This document shows, piece by piece, positions 44,792 through 55,003 of a DNA stretch of 64,000 nucleotides. The position numbers and the translations under genes were made by a program. The notes beneath the pieces are model-generated. The model made no database searches. It saw nothing but the letters and a program-made list of their open reading frames with translations, and was not told the DNA's origin. The DNA comes from DASXQK01 sp963724385 (GTDB lineage: Bacteria; Pseudomonadota; Alphaproteobacteria; Dongiales; Dongiaceae), in contig CAVRUJ010000002.1 in the NCBI GenBank assembly GCA_963724385.1, positions 558,001-622,000 of the forward strand. Reading direction: 5' to 3'. The first letter of the stretch is position 1. The number at the start of each line of letters is the position of its first letter.

Positions 44792-44811
<20 letters not shown>
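43882..44811 (+). CDS. ABC transporter permease (DppC/OppC family)
   Basis: 309 residues. The N-terminal tail is followed by about six membrane segments; LLGTTSYGQDIFTQFVWGAR is the family motif and FLVAARLRGERGWRIVVSEI is the coupling loop. The ATG at 43882 comes one base after the previous stop. Its end overlaps the next ATPase by 20 bases. Confidence 0.92.
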
Positions 44812-45776
<965 letters not shown>

Positions 45777-45784
<8 letters not shown>

Positions 45785-46763
45785 GGTACCGCTGATGGAA
45801 GCAATCCGGCTGACCAAGCATTACCGCATCGGAGGCTTCTTCGGCGGGACGTTGCATGCTGTCGACGAGTTCGACCTCACGCTGCACGAGGGCGAGATTG
45901 TCGCCGTCGTGGGCGAGAGCGGCAGCGGCAAGAGCACGGTCGCGCGGCTATTCGCCATGGCGACGCAGCCCACCAGCGGCGAGATCCGTTTCCACGGCCG
46001 ATCGCTGAAGGGAATCAGGTCGCGGCGCGACCTGCTCGCCTATCGCGGGCAAGTGCCGATGGTGTTCCAGGATCCTTTCAGCTCGCTGAACCCTGTCCAT
46101 ACCGTTGGCTATGCGCTCGACCGCGGGCTGAAGCTGCACCGTCCCTCTTTGTCCCGCGCCGAGCGCGAGGCGGAGGCGGCGCGGGCGCTCGAAGCGGTCG
46201 GGCTGTCGCCAGCGCAGGAAACCATGGCCAAGTACCCCCATGAAATGAGCGGCGGCCAGCGCCAGCGCGTCGGCTTCGCCCAGGCGCTTTCCTATCATCC
46301 GAAGCTGGTGCTCGCTGACGAGCCGGTGTCGATGCTCGACGTCTCGATCCGCATCGGCGTGCTCAACTTGATGGTGCGGCTCTGCGAAGAGGAGGGACTT
46401 TCCTTCCTCTACATCACCCACGACATTGCGAGCGCCCGCTACATCGCGCATCGCGTGATCGTGATGTATGCCGGCACCATGGTCGAAAGCGGCCCGACGG
46501 AGGAGGTGCTGCACCATCCGGTGCATCCCTATACCCGGCTGCTGCTCTCTGCCGTGCCGGATCCGCGCGCGCCAATCACGGTCGGCGCCGCTGACATCGG
46601 CGAGCCGCCGCGCGTGATCGATCCGGAACCCGGCTGCCGCTTCCGCTGGCGCTGTCCCCTCGCCATCGCCAAATGCGCGCAAATAACGCCAGCCTTGCAG
46701 CCGACCTCGCCCGGCCATCAGGCGGCATGCCATGTCACCGTGTCGGCCTCGGCCGCAGCTTGA
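45777..46763 (+). CDS. ABC transporter ATP-binding protein (DppF/OppF family)
   Basis: 328 residues. Walker A GESGSGKST, signature MSGGQRQRVGFAQAL, Walker B LVLADEPVSMLD, and the family C-terminal block CRFRWRCPLAIAKCAQ. It partners the preceding ATPase. In the other dipeptide-type transporter of this window the two are fused. Last gene of this transport operon. Confidence 0.92.
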
Positions 46764-46800
46764 ACTTGTCGGACATTGGCCGTCTCGCTCGGCCGGCTCG

Positions 46801-46980
46801 ATGAGAGACGGGCCGGAGCTGGCCGCTCAGCCGGCGCCATCCGTGCTGCCACCTCCAGCGCAATCCTGGTACTACTGCGACAGCCCGAAGGGCTATTACC
46901 CGCATGTCCTGACTTGTAGCTCCGGGTGGCGTCAGGATCCGTCCGTACCTCCGAATGGCCAGGCGACTTCTTCGCCGTAG
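46801..46980 (+). CDS. Short frame resembling the C-terminal YYPYV-type motif of secreted proteins; possible remnant
   Basis: A 59-codon frame from an ATG at 46801 to a TAG. It has a Pro/Ala-rich lead (LAAQPAPSVLPPPAQ) followed by WYYCDSPKGYYPHVLTCSSG. This W-Y-Y-C ... G-Y-Y-P motif is common near the C-terminus of larger proteobacterial envelope and secreted proteins. Nothing resembling the usual upstream part is present, and no ribosome-binding site is evident. It is either a small protein or the tail of a deleted gene. Confidence 0.45.
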   Translation: MRDGPELAAQPAPSVLPPPAQSWYYCDSPKGYYPHVLTCSSGWRQDPSVPPNGQATSSP

Positions 46981-47422
46981 CCCGGCATGTCAAATGCCGG
47001 CCAGGTGGTTTGATCCCCTATCTAGGCAGCCAAACCGCACAGGCCCCGATCGGCGGAGACCAGCGCTCGCAATAGGCATCGGGGAAGCCGCATGCCTTTC
47101 GTGCGCTCCATCTTTGGGGTGATAGTGCGTATCGTGGAAACTCAAGTGGCCGATCCAGGAGGCCGGATCTGGACATGGAGGACCAACTGCCATGAACTCC
47201 CACGGTGCACTGCGCTCGCCAACCTGACGCCCCGGAAGTTTGTCGATCAAGTTCAACCAACTCGAAATGATGCATAGCTCTTGGAACGCAATTGGGGTCG
47301 CGATCAACCAAACCCCAAACCAACGTCGAGCATCGATTGATCAGGCAAGACAAGTCGGTCGGCAATGAAGCGTGTGACGCCGCCCGAAAGGCACCCAATT
47401 CTGACCTGCGCCAACGAATAAG
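46981..47422. other. Intergenic stretch without a supportable gene
   Basis: About 440 bases between the short YYPYV frame and the MFS gene. A minus-strand frame of 169 codons crosses it but has no recognisable motif or ribosome-binding site and extends into the MFS gene, so I do not call it. The last 100 bases should hold the promoter of the MFS gene. Confidence 0.5.
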
Positions 47423-48862
47423 ATGACGCCCCCCAACAAACCTACTGGCGGAGAGCTTCCCAAAGCCGCTTCGCTTCTTGTGCCAATCACTGTGGCTTGC
47501 GGCAGCCTGATGAGCAGCCTTGATCAAAACGTCGTTGTCACTGCTTTGCCGGCCATCGGCAGAAGTCTCGGTGAACCGCCGAGCCAGCTTGGCTTGGTCA
47601 TCACGTCCTATGTGGCCAGCCTGATCGTATCGATGCCGATTGGTGGTTGGGCCGCTCCCCGTTTTGGCCTGCGACGGTCTTATTGCGCCGCGGTGCTAAT
47701 CTTTGGTCTTGCGTCGATATTGTGTGGCATGGCTTCCGCCCCGTGGGCGCTGTATGCGGCTCGCAGCTTGCAAGGCTTTGGCGGCGCTCTGATGGGCACT
47801 CTGGGACAAGTCGTAGTGCTTTCCAGCTTCCCACGGGAACGCACCCTGAAGATCAATACGTTCATCGCGCTCGCAAACCAGATGGGCCTGCTGCTTGGTC
47901 CGCTCGTTGGCGGTGCGCTCACCACCTATCTTTCGTGGCGTTGGATCTTCTTCGTCAATGCACCGCTGGTTTGCGCAGCCAGCATCGGGGCAAGTTTGTT
48001 TTTTCCCGTACGCGCGGTGACGCGGCGAATGCGGTTCGATTTGCCAGGCTTTCTTCTTATCGGAGCCGGCATGGCGATGCTTGTCTTCGGAATGGACGCG
48101 CTCGCCAGAAATAACGGACCCGGCTGGGTTGCCGCCACGGAGCTCACTCTGGCGGTCACGATCCTCGCGATCGCCACAGGCTACTTCCTGGTTGTCCCTC
48201 AACCGCTGCTTGATATTCGGCTGCTGCACATCCGGACGTTTCGAGTCAGCTTTTTGACGGGCGGCGGTATCGACACCATCACCCTCGCAGCCGTGCTGTT
48301 TCTTCTCCCCCTGATGTTCCAAGTGGGATTCGGAATGACGGCGGTACAGTCGGGGTCACTTACCTTTGCGGCCGCGGTCGGCTCTCTTCTGGTCCGCGTT
48401 GGCATGCCCAGATTGCTGCAGCGGTTTGGGTTCCGTAACGTTCTTGTTTTCAATACGCCCCTGATTGCGGCGATAGCCGGGGGTTTCGCATTCTTTCACG
48501 CTGGCATGCCCTATTGGATTGCGGTCGCCTACATATTTGCCTTCGGCATGTTTCGGGCCATCCAATGGTCATCGAGCGGCAACCTGGCCTATTCGGACAT
48601 TGGACAGGATCAGCTCGCCCATTTTAGCGCGCTCTATTACATTTTATCGCAACTCGGTGTCGCGATCGGCATCGGCCTGGCCTCCGCCTTGTTGTCTCTT
48701 CTATCGCGGCAAGAACGCCATGCTTCGGTTGGCGATTTCCGGATCGTTTTCGTCGTCGAAGGCGTGGTTACGCTAGCCGCCCTATTTGGGTATCTAAGCT
48801 TGAAGCCCGGGGACGGCATCAATGTCAGTGGCCACGGCATACGAGAGGCGGCGCAAGATTAG
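47423..48862 (+). CDS. MFS transporter, DHA2 (14-helix drug:proton antiporter) family
   Basis: 479 residues with about 14 membrane segments. MSSLDQNVVVTALPAIGRSL is the DHA2 motif D1 region, and RSLQGFGGALMGTLGQVVV holds the motif-C-like glycine pattern. Close in length to EmrB/QacA relatives. Codon use is less GC-rich than the genes to the left. A drug or metabolite exporter is most likely; no regulator adjoins. Confidence 0.86.
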   Translation: MTPPNKPTGGELPKAASLLVPITVACGSLMSSLDQNVVVTALPAIGRSLGEPPSQLGLVITSYVASLIVSMPIGGWAAPRFGLRRSYCAAVLIFGLASILCGMASAPWALYAARSLQGFGGALMGTLGQVVVLSSFPRERTLKINTFIALANQMGLLLGPLVGGALTTYLSWRWIFFVNAPLVCAASIGASLFFPVRAVTRRMRFDLPGFLLIGAGMAMLVFGMDALARNNGPGWVAATELTLAVTILAIATGYFLVVPQPLLDIRLLHIRTFRVSFLTGGGIDTITLAAVLFLLPLMFQVGFGMTAVQSGSLTFAAAVGSLLVRVGMPRLLQRFGFRNVLVFNTPLIAAIAGGFAFFHAGMPYWIAVAYIFAFGMFRAIQWSSSGNLAYSDIGQDQLAHFSALYYILSQLGVAIGIGLASALLSLLSRQERHASVGDFRIVFVVEGVVTLAALFGYLSLKPGDGINVSGHGIREAAQD

Positions 48863-49038
48863 AGCCAGCGCTGCGACGTTTGATTCTCGGATATCGGCGC
48901 GGCGAATGCCACGAGACCGGCCGATTGTGAGCTTTCAACAAGTTGTCCCGCCGGCCTCTGTTGGGAACAGCCGGAGGCGTCGACAAACGGTGAAGACCAC
49001 TATTAGAGGACATTCCGCCGCGCGACCTACCGCGATGG

Positions 49039-49347
49039 CTAAGCCCCCACTCGCCGAAGGAAGCTTCTTTCCTCACTCAGGATGAAACGGCTCTTCCGCG
49101 CGAACTGCAGGTTGGCTGCCCCATCTTCATCACTGCGTAGCCGCGCTCGATATGTTTCATAGTCAGCGAGACTGCTAAACGATATCAGCGCCAGGGCTAT
49201 ATTGTTCGTGCCCTCATGTGGCATGAAGTAGCCGAGCAGATTCCCACCGCACCTGGGTATGATGGTGATCCATCTGCGGGCGTATTCCTCGAATGCTTCG
49301 CTTTGGAATGGGTCGATCACGTACCGGATGATGCAGGTGACGGTCAT
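49039..49347 (-). CDS. NIPSNAP-family protein
   Basis: 102 residues. The pattern VTCIIRYVIDPFQSEAFEEY, then GGNLLGYFMPHEGTNNIALA and SRFILSEERSFLR matches the NIPSNAP ferredoxin-like dimeric barrel. Its molecular role in bacteria is not settled; some members act in stress or detoxification. It stands alone between the MFS gene and the mechanosensitive channel, transcribed toward the MFS gene. Confidence 0.82.
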   Translation of the reverse strand: MTVTCIIRYVIDPFQSEAFEEYARRWITIIPRCGGNLLGYFMPHEGTNNIALALISFSSLADYETYRARLRSDEDGAANLQFARKSRFILSEERSFLRRVGA

Positions 49348-49550
49348 GGCTATCTCCAGCGCTGATTGTCACCAAACAATAACCCGTCTGCAGCGCGTGG
49401 TGCTTCGGTCTCCGTCGAAGCGTCGGCGCCGGGAAAACCGGGCCAACTGCGCCTTTTGACGCCGGTCAGCCCGGGGATTGTCGGTTGTGTGCCGCTCGAA
49501 TGTCGGGTAGGGCTCGAAGATCGTCGACACGGGTTTGAAGGCAGTAGACT

Positions 49551-51759
49551 TTGAATAGGACAGCCGGCCGCATCAAGCGGCATCCTGATCATAAGTTCCT
49601 CGCAAGGCTTCGAGCCCTCGCCCTTGCCCTAGTGCTTGTCGGCGGGCCTGGTTGGGTGGCGTGGGCGGCGGGCACGGGGATGGACCAGGGCAATCCCACG
49701 CCCCCGCCGGCGGCGCCGGCGCCCGACACCTCGGGCGACATAGTGACGTCTGGCACCATCGATATGCTGTCAAGTGCCGCGACGTCCGTCACCGACAACC
49801 TCAAGCCCATCCTTGCAGCCGGCGCAGATATCCCAGCCGATCTCGCCAGCTTCGCCGACCGGTTGCTGGATCCCGGCCAGGGACCTTTCTCCGGCTGGCT
49901 GATCAAGCTCGCCGCCGCCTTGGCCGTCGCGATGGGGTCGCTGCTCCTGCCAGGCCTGCTGGCCCCAGTTCGCCGACGCCTGGTGCACGCAGGTACCGGT
50001 CGCGGGGCCACAGCGATCGGCGCGTTTCTCGGCGATGTCGCCGGGCTCGTCGCGCTGGTTGCGATCTTCTATGTCGTCCAAGCCTTCTGGTTCTCCGACA
50101 CGTCGGTGCGCAGCGTGGTCGCCATATCCCTATACGGCGGCCTGATCCACTGGCGCATTACGCTCCTGCCGGTAGACGTTCTTGCTGCGGCCCCGAGAAC
50201 CCGAAGCGCGGCTGGTCATGGCCACGAGCGATCATGCCGCGCAGATGCGCAAGCTGGGATCTTGTCTGCTCGGCTTCATTGCCTTTTCCCAGGCGGCGCT
50301 AAGGGCCTTCCTCCTTTCCGGCGTGCCGACGGCGGACGTCCGGTTGCTCGCCTTGCTCGCAGGTCTCGCCAATGCGGGATTTGCGTTCTACTTCGTCGAG
50401 AATCTCCATCGCATGCTTTCGCAGCGGACGACCGCACCGACCGCACCGTCTGCGGCCGCCTCGTCTGCCGAGGCGATTTCGACGACGACTTTGCTGCAGC
50501 GGATCTGGTACCCGCTGGCCCTCACCTTTGTCCTGGTGGTCAGCATCGCCTGGCTGTTGGGCGTAGTCCTCCGGGCGCTTTCGGTCTATTTCGCCCTGGT
50601 CGACACCGGCGCGATCCTGCTGGGCGTCCTCATCCTGCAGTCCGTGGCAGCGACCTGGCTCAACCAGATGTCCCCCACAGGTGCTCGCCTGACGCCAGGA
50701 AACCGAAAGGCGCTCTGGCGGCGCCTGTTCCGCCGCTGCCTGGCCGTGGCGCTGTGGACGACCGCGGCGGCACTGATCGCCGAGATCTGGCTCGGGCGCC
50801 TTGCCCGCGTCCTGCCGGCGGGGCAATGGCAGGCCTGGCGGGGCTCCGTCATCAGCGCCGCCCTCGCCCTCTATGTTGCCTATGTGCTGTGGCAAATCGT
50901 GTTGATCCATACCGATCATCGGGCCTACGCGGCGCAAACGCCCCAAGCCACCGGGCACAGCGGCCCAGTCCCGGTCGCCTCGCGAATCCAGACCATGATG
51001 CCGGTGGTCCGCATCTTCATGTTGGTCCTGATCGCGCTGGTCGCTGCCGTTGCCGCCCTTTCCAGCCTTGGCGTCGATACCACTTCGCTCATCGCCGGCG
51101 CCTCGATCTTCGGCCTCGCCATCAGCTTCGGGTCCCAATCCCTGGTGCATGATGTCGTGTCCGGTATCTTCTTTATGGCCGACGACGCCTTCCGGATCGG
51201 CGAGTACATCGACACCGGCAAGGCCAAGGGGACGGTGGAGGGAATGTCCATCCGCTCGCTGCGCCTGCGGCACCAGAATGGCCAGATCCACACCATCCCC
51301 TTCGGCCAGATCCAGCAGGTGACCAACTTCAGCCGCGATTGGATCACGGTGAAATTCAATTTGACTCTCAATCTGGAGACCGACCTAGACAAGCTGCGCA
51401 AGACGGTAAAGCGGATCGGTGCCGAAATGCTGGAGGACCCGGAGATCGCGTCGGAGCTTATCGAGCCGTTGAAATTGCAAGGGGTCACCGACATCGGCAC
51501 CGCCGGCCTGGTCATCCGGCTGAAGTTCACCGCCCGACCTGTGCAGCCGGCCCTGGTTCAGCGCGATGCCTTGAGGCGCATCACGATGCGGTTCCGCGAG
51601 GCGGGCATCGGCTTCGCAAACTCGAACGTCACGGTGCAAACCTTGACCGGCCCTGCGGTCACGGAGGAGGACGTAAAGAATCCGTTGGCTACAGCTTCTT
51701 CCCCCGTCTCTGCCTCAACACCAGAAACGACAAAAACAGAAGCCGCCCGAACCAACTAG
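49551..51759 (+). pseudogene. MscS-family mechanosensitive channel gene with a +1 frameshift
   Basis: Two frames together make one MscS protein of about 735 residues. The first frame (from 49551) has a signal peptide and early membrane segments and reads as far as VAISLYGGLIHWRITLLPVD. The second frame starts at LLRPREPEARLV near 50180 and carries the rest to 51759, including the pore-lining region GASIFGLAISFGSQSLVHDV and the beta domain GTVEGMSIRSLRLRHQNGQI. An extra base near 50176-50186 (in GTTCTTGCTG) accounts for the shift. It is a broken gene or a sequencing error; the rest is intact and unusually well kept. Confidence 0.85.
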
Positions 51760-52201
51760 ATATGCCTCGTCCGACCGCTGGTGGAGCGATCTGGAGGGCG
51801 GGAACCTACAGCGCTTCGGCTGAAGGGTGTCCCCCAAGTCTCAGGTACGGTCCATCAGCCGCGGTAGTCCCGCCAATCAACCGACTTGCTTTCGGCGATC
51901 GACGCGGACATCTGCTGGTGGACCCAGCAAACGAATTATTATTAATCAAGTACTTATCGGTGAAGATGGTTGAGGGGGAGCGCAACCAGCGTTATTTGCA
52001 GAACCTGGTTTCTCGAATCCCAGTTATTGGCCGCCCCTTTTTTGGCGGCATGTGAGTCGGAATGCCAAAGGTAAGCGGTCAACGAGATCGTTCGCCAATG
52101 ATCTGAGAGTTTGTGCTTCCTGTTGGCCGCACTAAGCCGTCGCGCGCACCGTTCGCTGCGACGGGGCTCTCGAAGGAATGGGCTGGCTGGCGCGTCTTGG
52201 C
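51760..52201. other. Intergenic stretch without a supportable gene
   Basis: About 440 bases. An open frame continues to 52055 antisense-like past the MscS stop but shows no family match. An AT-rich patch around 51935-51965 and a weak hairpin with arms GCCGCC/GGCGGC at 52030-52049 are the only structures I see. Confidence 0.5.
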
Positions 52202-52918
52202 TTATTTGCCGCCGCGCACCAGCACAGCCAGCGTGGGGCGCCTCACTGATGTTGTCGTGGTGGCGCTGGCTGCTGCCGCGGTTTGCAGTACGAAATCAAT
52301 CGACGTCTCCTTCTCGACGCTGCGGAACATGACCGGAATTCCCCGGTTGTCGAGCCAGACTTCCAGCCGCTTATCGCCCATCACCACGAAGTGCCGGGCT
52401 GAGACCGAGGCGCCATTCACCGAAACCGTGTCATAATCGCCGCCGGAAATGTGCACATTGACGATCCTGCCCGTGTCAGTGAAAATCATAGAAGCATCAC
52501 CGGTGTGCGTGAGGACCCACGGGTCCGATGGGGCGATGGTTGCCGGACCGGCGAATGAGCCGGCCGGCGCATTCACCACGAAGTGGTCACCCTGAGCCGC
52601 GCCGTGAACTTCGAAGTGCCGGCCCTCCCTGTCAGTGGTACTTGCCAGCGAGACTAGTCGATTGCTGCGCATGATCTCGGTGGTGTCGGATTCTTGCCGA
52701 TAGGCGACGATGCCCAGCAGAATCACCGCAATGCGCAGACGCGAGTCGATCCGCGTCACTTCCGGGCTGCGGTCAATGGTGTCCGTGAGCGTGCCAATCC
52801 TGCCGTAGATCGGATGCAGGACGGAGTAGATGTAGACTTGTTGTCCTGCAAGCGCCGAAGTCGCGCCCGCAATGACGCACAGACTTATCGCAGCGGCAAT
52901 TGTCCTGGTTCGTGTCAT
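52202..52918 (-). CDS. Secreted protein, DUF6134-like
   Basis: 238 residues. The N-terminal signal peptide MTRTRTIAAAISLCVIAGAT ends with SALAGQ. The mature part is beta-rich: YSVLHPIYGRIGTLTDTID, RHFEVHGAAQGDHFVVNAPA, then APSDPWVLT. This pattern resembles DUF6134 proteins, which have no known function. A serine/threonine-rich tail ends the chain. The ATG at 52918 follows GAGAGGG; an upstream in-frame start is less likely because it would bury the signal peptide. Confidence 0.65.
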   Translation of the reverse strand: MTRTRTIAAAISLCVIAGATSALAGQQVYIYSVLHPIYGRIGTLTDTIDRSPEVTRIDSRLRIAVILLGIVAYRQESDTTEIMRSNRLVSLASTTDREGRHFEVHGAAQGDHFVVNAPAGSFAGPATIAPSDPWVLTHTGDASMIFTDTGRIVNVHISGGDYDTVSVNGASVSARHFVVMGDKRLEVWLDNRGIPVMFRSVEKETSIDFVLQTAAAASATTTTSVRRPTLAVLVRGGK

Positions 52919-53704
52919 GGCACATGCCCTCTCGTCGCCTAGACACGACGAGGTGGGCCTATGGGCGCAACGGTGGGGAATGTCAAGCGAACAAACACCC
53001 TGGGAGAAGCCGGGCGACGTGGTGGAGTCACCTGATCGCGCTTCGGACTCTGAGCCCATCGACCAACTTGACGTGACGGACTTCGAGCGCCAGCGGACGA
53101 AATAGTGGACCCCGAAACATTGACCCGGCGGTCAGATCGCAGCGCTGGAAGAGCTGTGCTAAGAGATAGCAAGAGTGGACTTGTTAAGAATAATGATGGC
53201 GTTCAATGGCTTACTGGAAAACTTGCCCTGGGCAGCATGGTTTTTCCAATGAGTCCTGAATTGCACATCAATGGAAATGATCAAGCCTTAGAAAGTGGGT
53301 GACGCGCAACGCGCGCCACGACTCCAGCCGGTGCCGGCTACTGTCTGGAGTCAACTAGACCATGCATCGGCCCCGTCCACCCGATCCTCCGGTCTGGCGG
53401 GCGAGGACCATTTCTCCCAAACTTGCAGCACTCCGGAGCCCGTGCTGCAGTTTATGCCGCCTTGAGGGGGCCGCGCTTAACGCCTGCTTCGGCGCTGTTC
53501 CTAACGGAACAATCGCGCCACCGATGCATTAGTGCCACCTGCTTTTACGGCTGCCACCCAAAGACGGAAAGCGATACCCGGCGTCACCTGTGCTGTTCTG
53601 AACAGCCAATTGTCTTTTAATCTGCCAATGGTCAGGCTATCGGGGCTTTTTGCGGCCAATGGATCGGCAGAGCGGCCTCAGTTGGCGCATCAAGGAGATC
53701 GATC
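52919..53704. other. Long intergenic stretch, mostly unassigned
   Basis: About 785 bases between the divergent DUF6134-like and SYLF genes. It contains a 41-codon frame at 52980-53105 with no family match, and a stem-loop at 53320-53352. The part from 53105 to 53300 is richer in A and T than its surroundings. The last 100 bases provide the promoter and the AAGGAG site of the SYLF gene. Confidence 0.5.
53320..53352. other. Stem-loop in long intergenic region
   Basis: GACTCCAG (53320-53327) pairs perfectly with CTGGAGTC (53345-53352), enclosing a 17-base loop that itself contains CCGG/CCGG. It is not followed by a U-run on either strand. It could be a transposon end, a recombination remnant or a small RNA element; nothing decides between them. 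Confidence 0.35.
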
Positions 53705-54385
53705 ATGACCGCTGTATCGAGACGTTTGCTTCTGGCTCTACCCGCCCTTGCCGCGGCCGCGGCTTTCGTGCGGCCCGCTTTTGCATTGTCGGATCCGCAA
53801 CAACTTGTCGAATCGTCGCGCATCTCGTTTCTCGACATGATCACCGACACGGACTATGCCGAGATGCGGGGCTATGTGAGGCAGTCGCGGGCATTGCTGA
53901 TATTCCCACAGCTGGTCAAGGGTGCCTTCATTATCGGCGGCGAGGGCGGCTCGGGCGTTCTTGTGGCACGGGGCTCGGGCGGCTGGAGTTATCCAGCTTT
54001 CTACACCTTGGCCTCGGGCAGCCTCGGCCCGCAGATCGGCGGCCAGGTGGCCGAAATGGTATTGACGATCATGAGTGCCAAGGCGCTGGGCGCCGTGATC
54101 GACAACCAGTTCAAGATTGGCGGCAATATAGACGTCGCTGCCGGCCCGGTTGGAAAGGGCCTCTCGGCCTCCACCACGACGAACTTGAGTGCGGATGTAT
54201 ACAGCTTTGCCAAGACCCAAGGGCTCTACGCCGGCCTGTCGCTGGAAGGCGCCGGTATCCTCCAGCGCGACGCCTGGAACGAGGAATACTATGGCGGTGG
54301 AGCGACACCTGACGGAATCATTGTACAGGGCCGGAGCAGCAACAAGAACGCCGAGATCCTTCGCAGCGCCTTGGCGCCCTATTGA
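53705..54385 (+). CDS. SYLF-domain (YSC84-like) lipid-binding protein, secreted
   Basis: 226 residues. A signal peptide (RRLLLALPALAAAAAFVRPA) precedes the SYLF domain, with RALLIFPQLVKGAFIIGGEG, AFYTLASGSLGPQIGGQVAE and LSADVYSFAKTQGLYAGLSL. SYLF proteins bind phospholipids; bacterial ones are usually periplasmic. An AAGGAG site precedes the ATG at 53705. No operon partner adjoins; the nearest gene is the IS remnant, then the lipid-polyketide locus. Confidence 0.88.
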   Translation: MTAVSRRLLLALPALAAAAAFVRPAFALSDPQQLVESSRISFLDMITDTDYAEMRGYVRQSRALLIFPQLVKGAFIIGGEGGSGVLVARGSGGWSYPAFYTLASGSLGPQIGGQVAEMVLTIMSAKALGAVIDNQFKIGGNIDVAAGPVGKGLSASTTTNLSADVYSFAKTQGLYAGLSLEGAGILQRDAWNEEYYGGGATPDGIIVQGRSSNKNAEILRSALAPY

Positions 54386-54590
54386 GTCCGCCGAACAAGG
54401 CTCGAGCCAACTAGCCAGCCCGTGAGGCGCTTCCGATCCCATGCCAAGTGTGCGCATTGTCTCACGGCACTGTTCTGGTCACAGGCGCTGATGACGTATT
54501 GAATCTTTCGCAAATTTGGGCGGTGGCTCCCGCTCTGGTTAAGCTGGTTGTTGCGAGGCAATCAGTTGAACCGAAGGAGCAAGAGCCAAC

Positions 54591-54761
54591 ATGGGGGAAG
54601 ATAACAGGGGCAATGACTTGAGCAACTTGATCCGGATCGACTACGAGCGGGTGCGAGAGAATTTGGGGCACATCGTGCGCGGGACGGTGGAAGAGACGTT
54701 GAACACGCTGCCGGAGGTTGGCCACGCGCATCGTTTGTGCGCTCGAGGCGGTCGGACCTGA
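54591..54761 (+). mobile_element. Truncated IS256-family transposase start (remnant)
   Basis: A 56-residue frame that opens like IS256-type transposases (IRIDYERVRENLGHIVRGTV, then EETLNTLPE) and is preceded by a good site, GAAGGAGCAAGAGCC. After about 40 residues the likeness ends and a stop follows, so over 300 residues are missing. No second end or terminal repeat could be recognised. It marks an old insertion or deletion point immediately left of the lipid-polyketide genes. Confidence 0.6.
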
Positions 54762-55003
54762 TTGATGTTCAGGCCGACCTCTTCCTCGGGCCCGGCACTG
54801 CGGGACCAAATTGGTGTAGGTGCACTGAGCCGTGAGCAGCGACGCGGCGCTGCAGCATGGCAGCAGTGCGGCAAATGCCTACAACTCGCAGTTTACAATG
54901 GCGGTTGTGTACAGCCGCCGCGTCGCTTCCCAAATTCGCGTGCCAATCTGCGGATTCCAAAGTAGAATTATATCTGGATATACAAAGGCCTAGGGACTGC
55001 CCT

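Noticed and set aside
47018..47527. Minus-strand 169-codon frame before and into the MFS gene
   Set aside because: No motif, no ribosome-binding site, and overlap with the start of a convincing MFS gene.
51740..52055. Open frame continuing beyond the MscS stop
   Set aside because: It is the tail of an out-of-frame reading of the MscS gene, with no start or similarity of its own.
52980..53105. 41-codon acidic frame
   Set aside because: No family likeness, and the GGGGA box directly abuts the ATG; too weak to call a gene.
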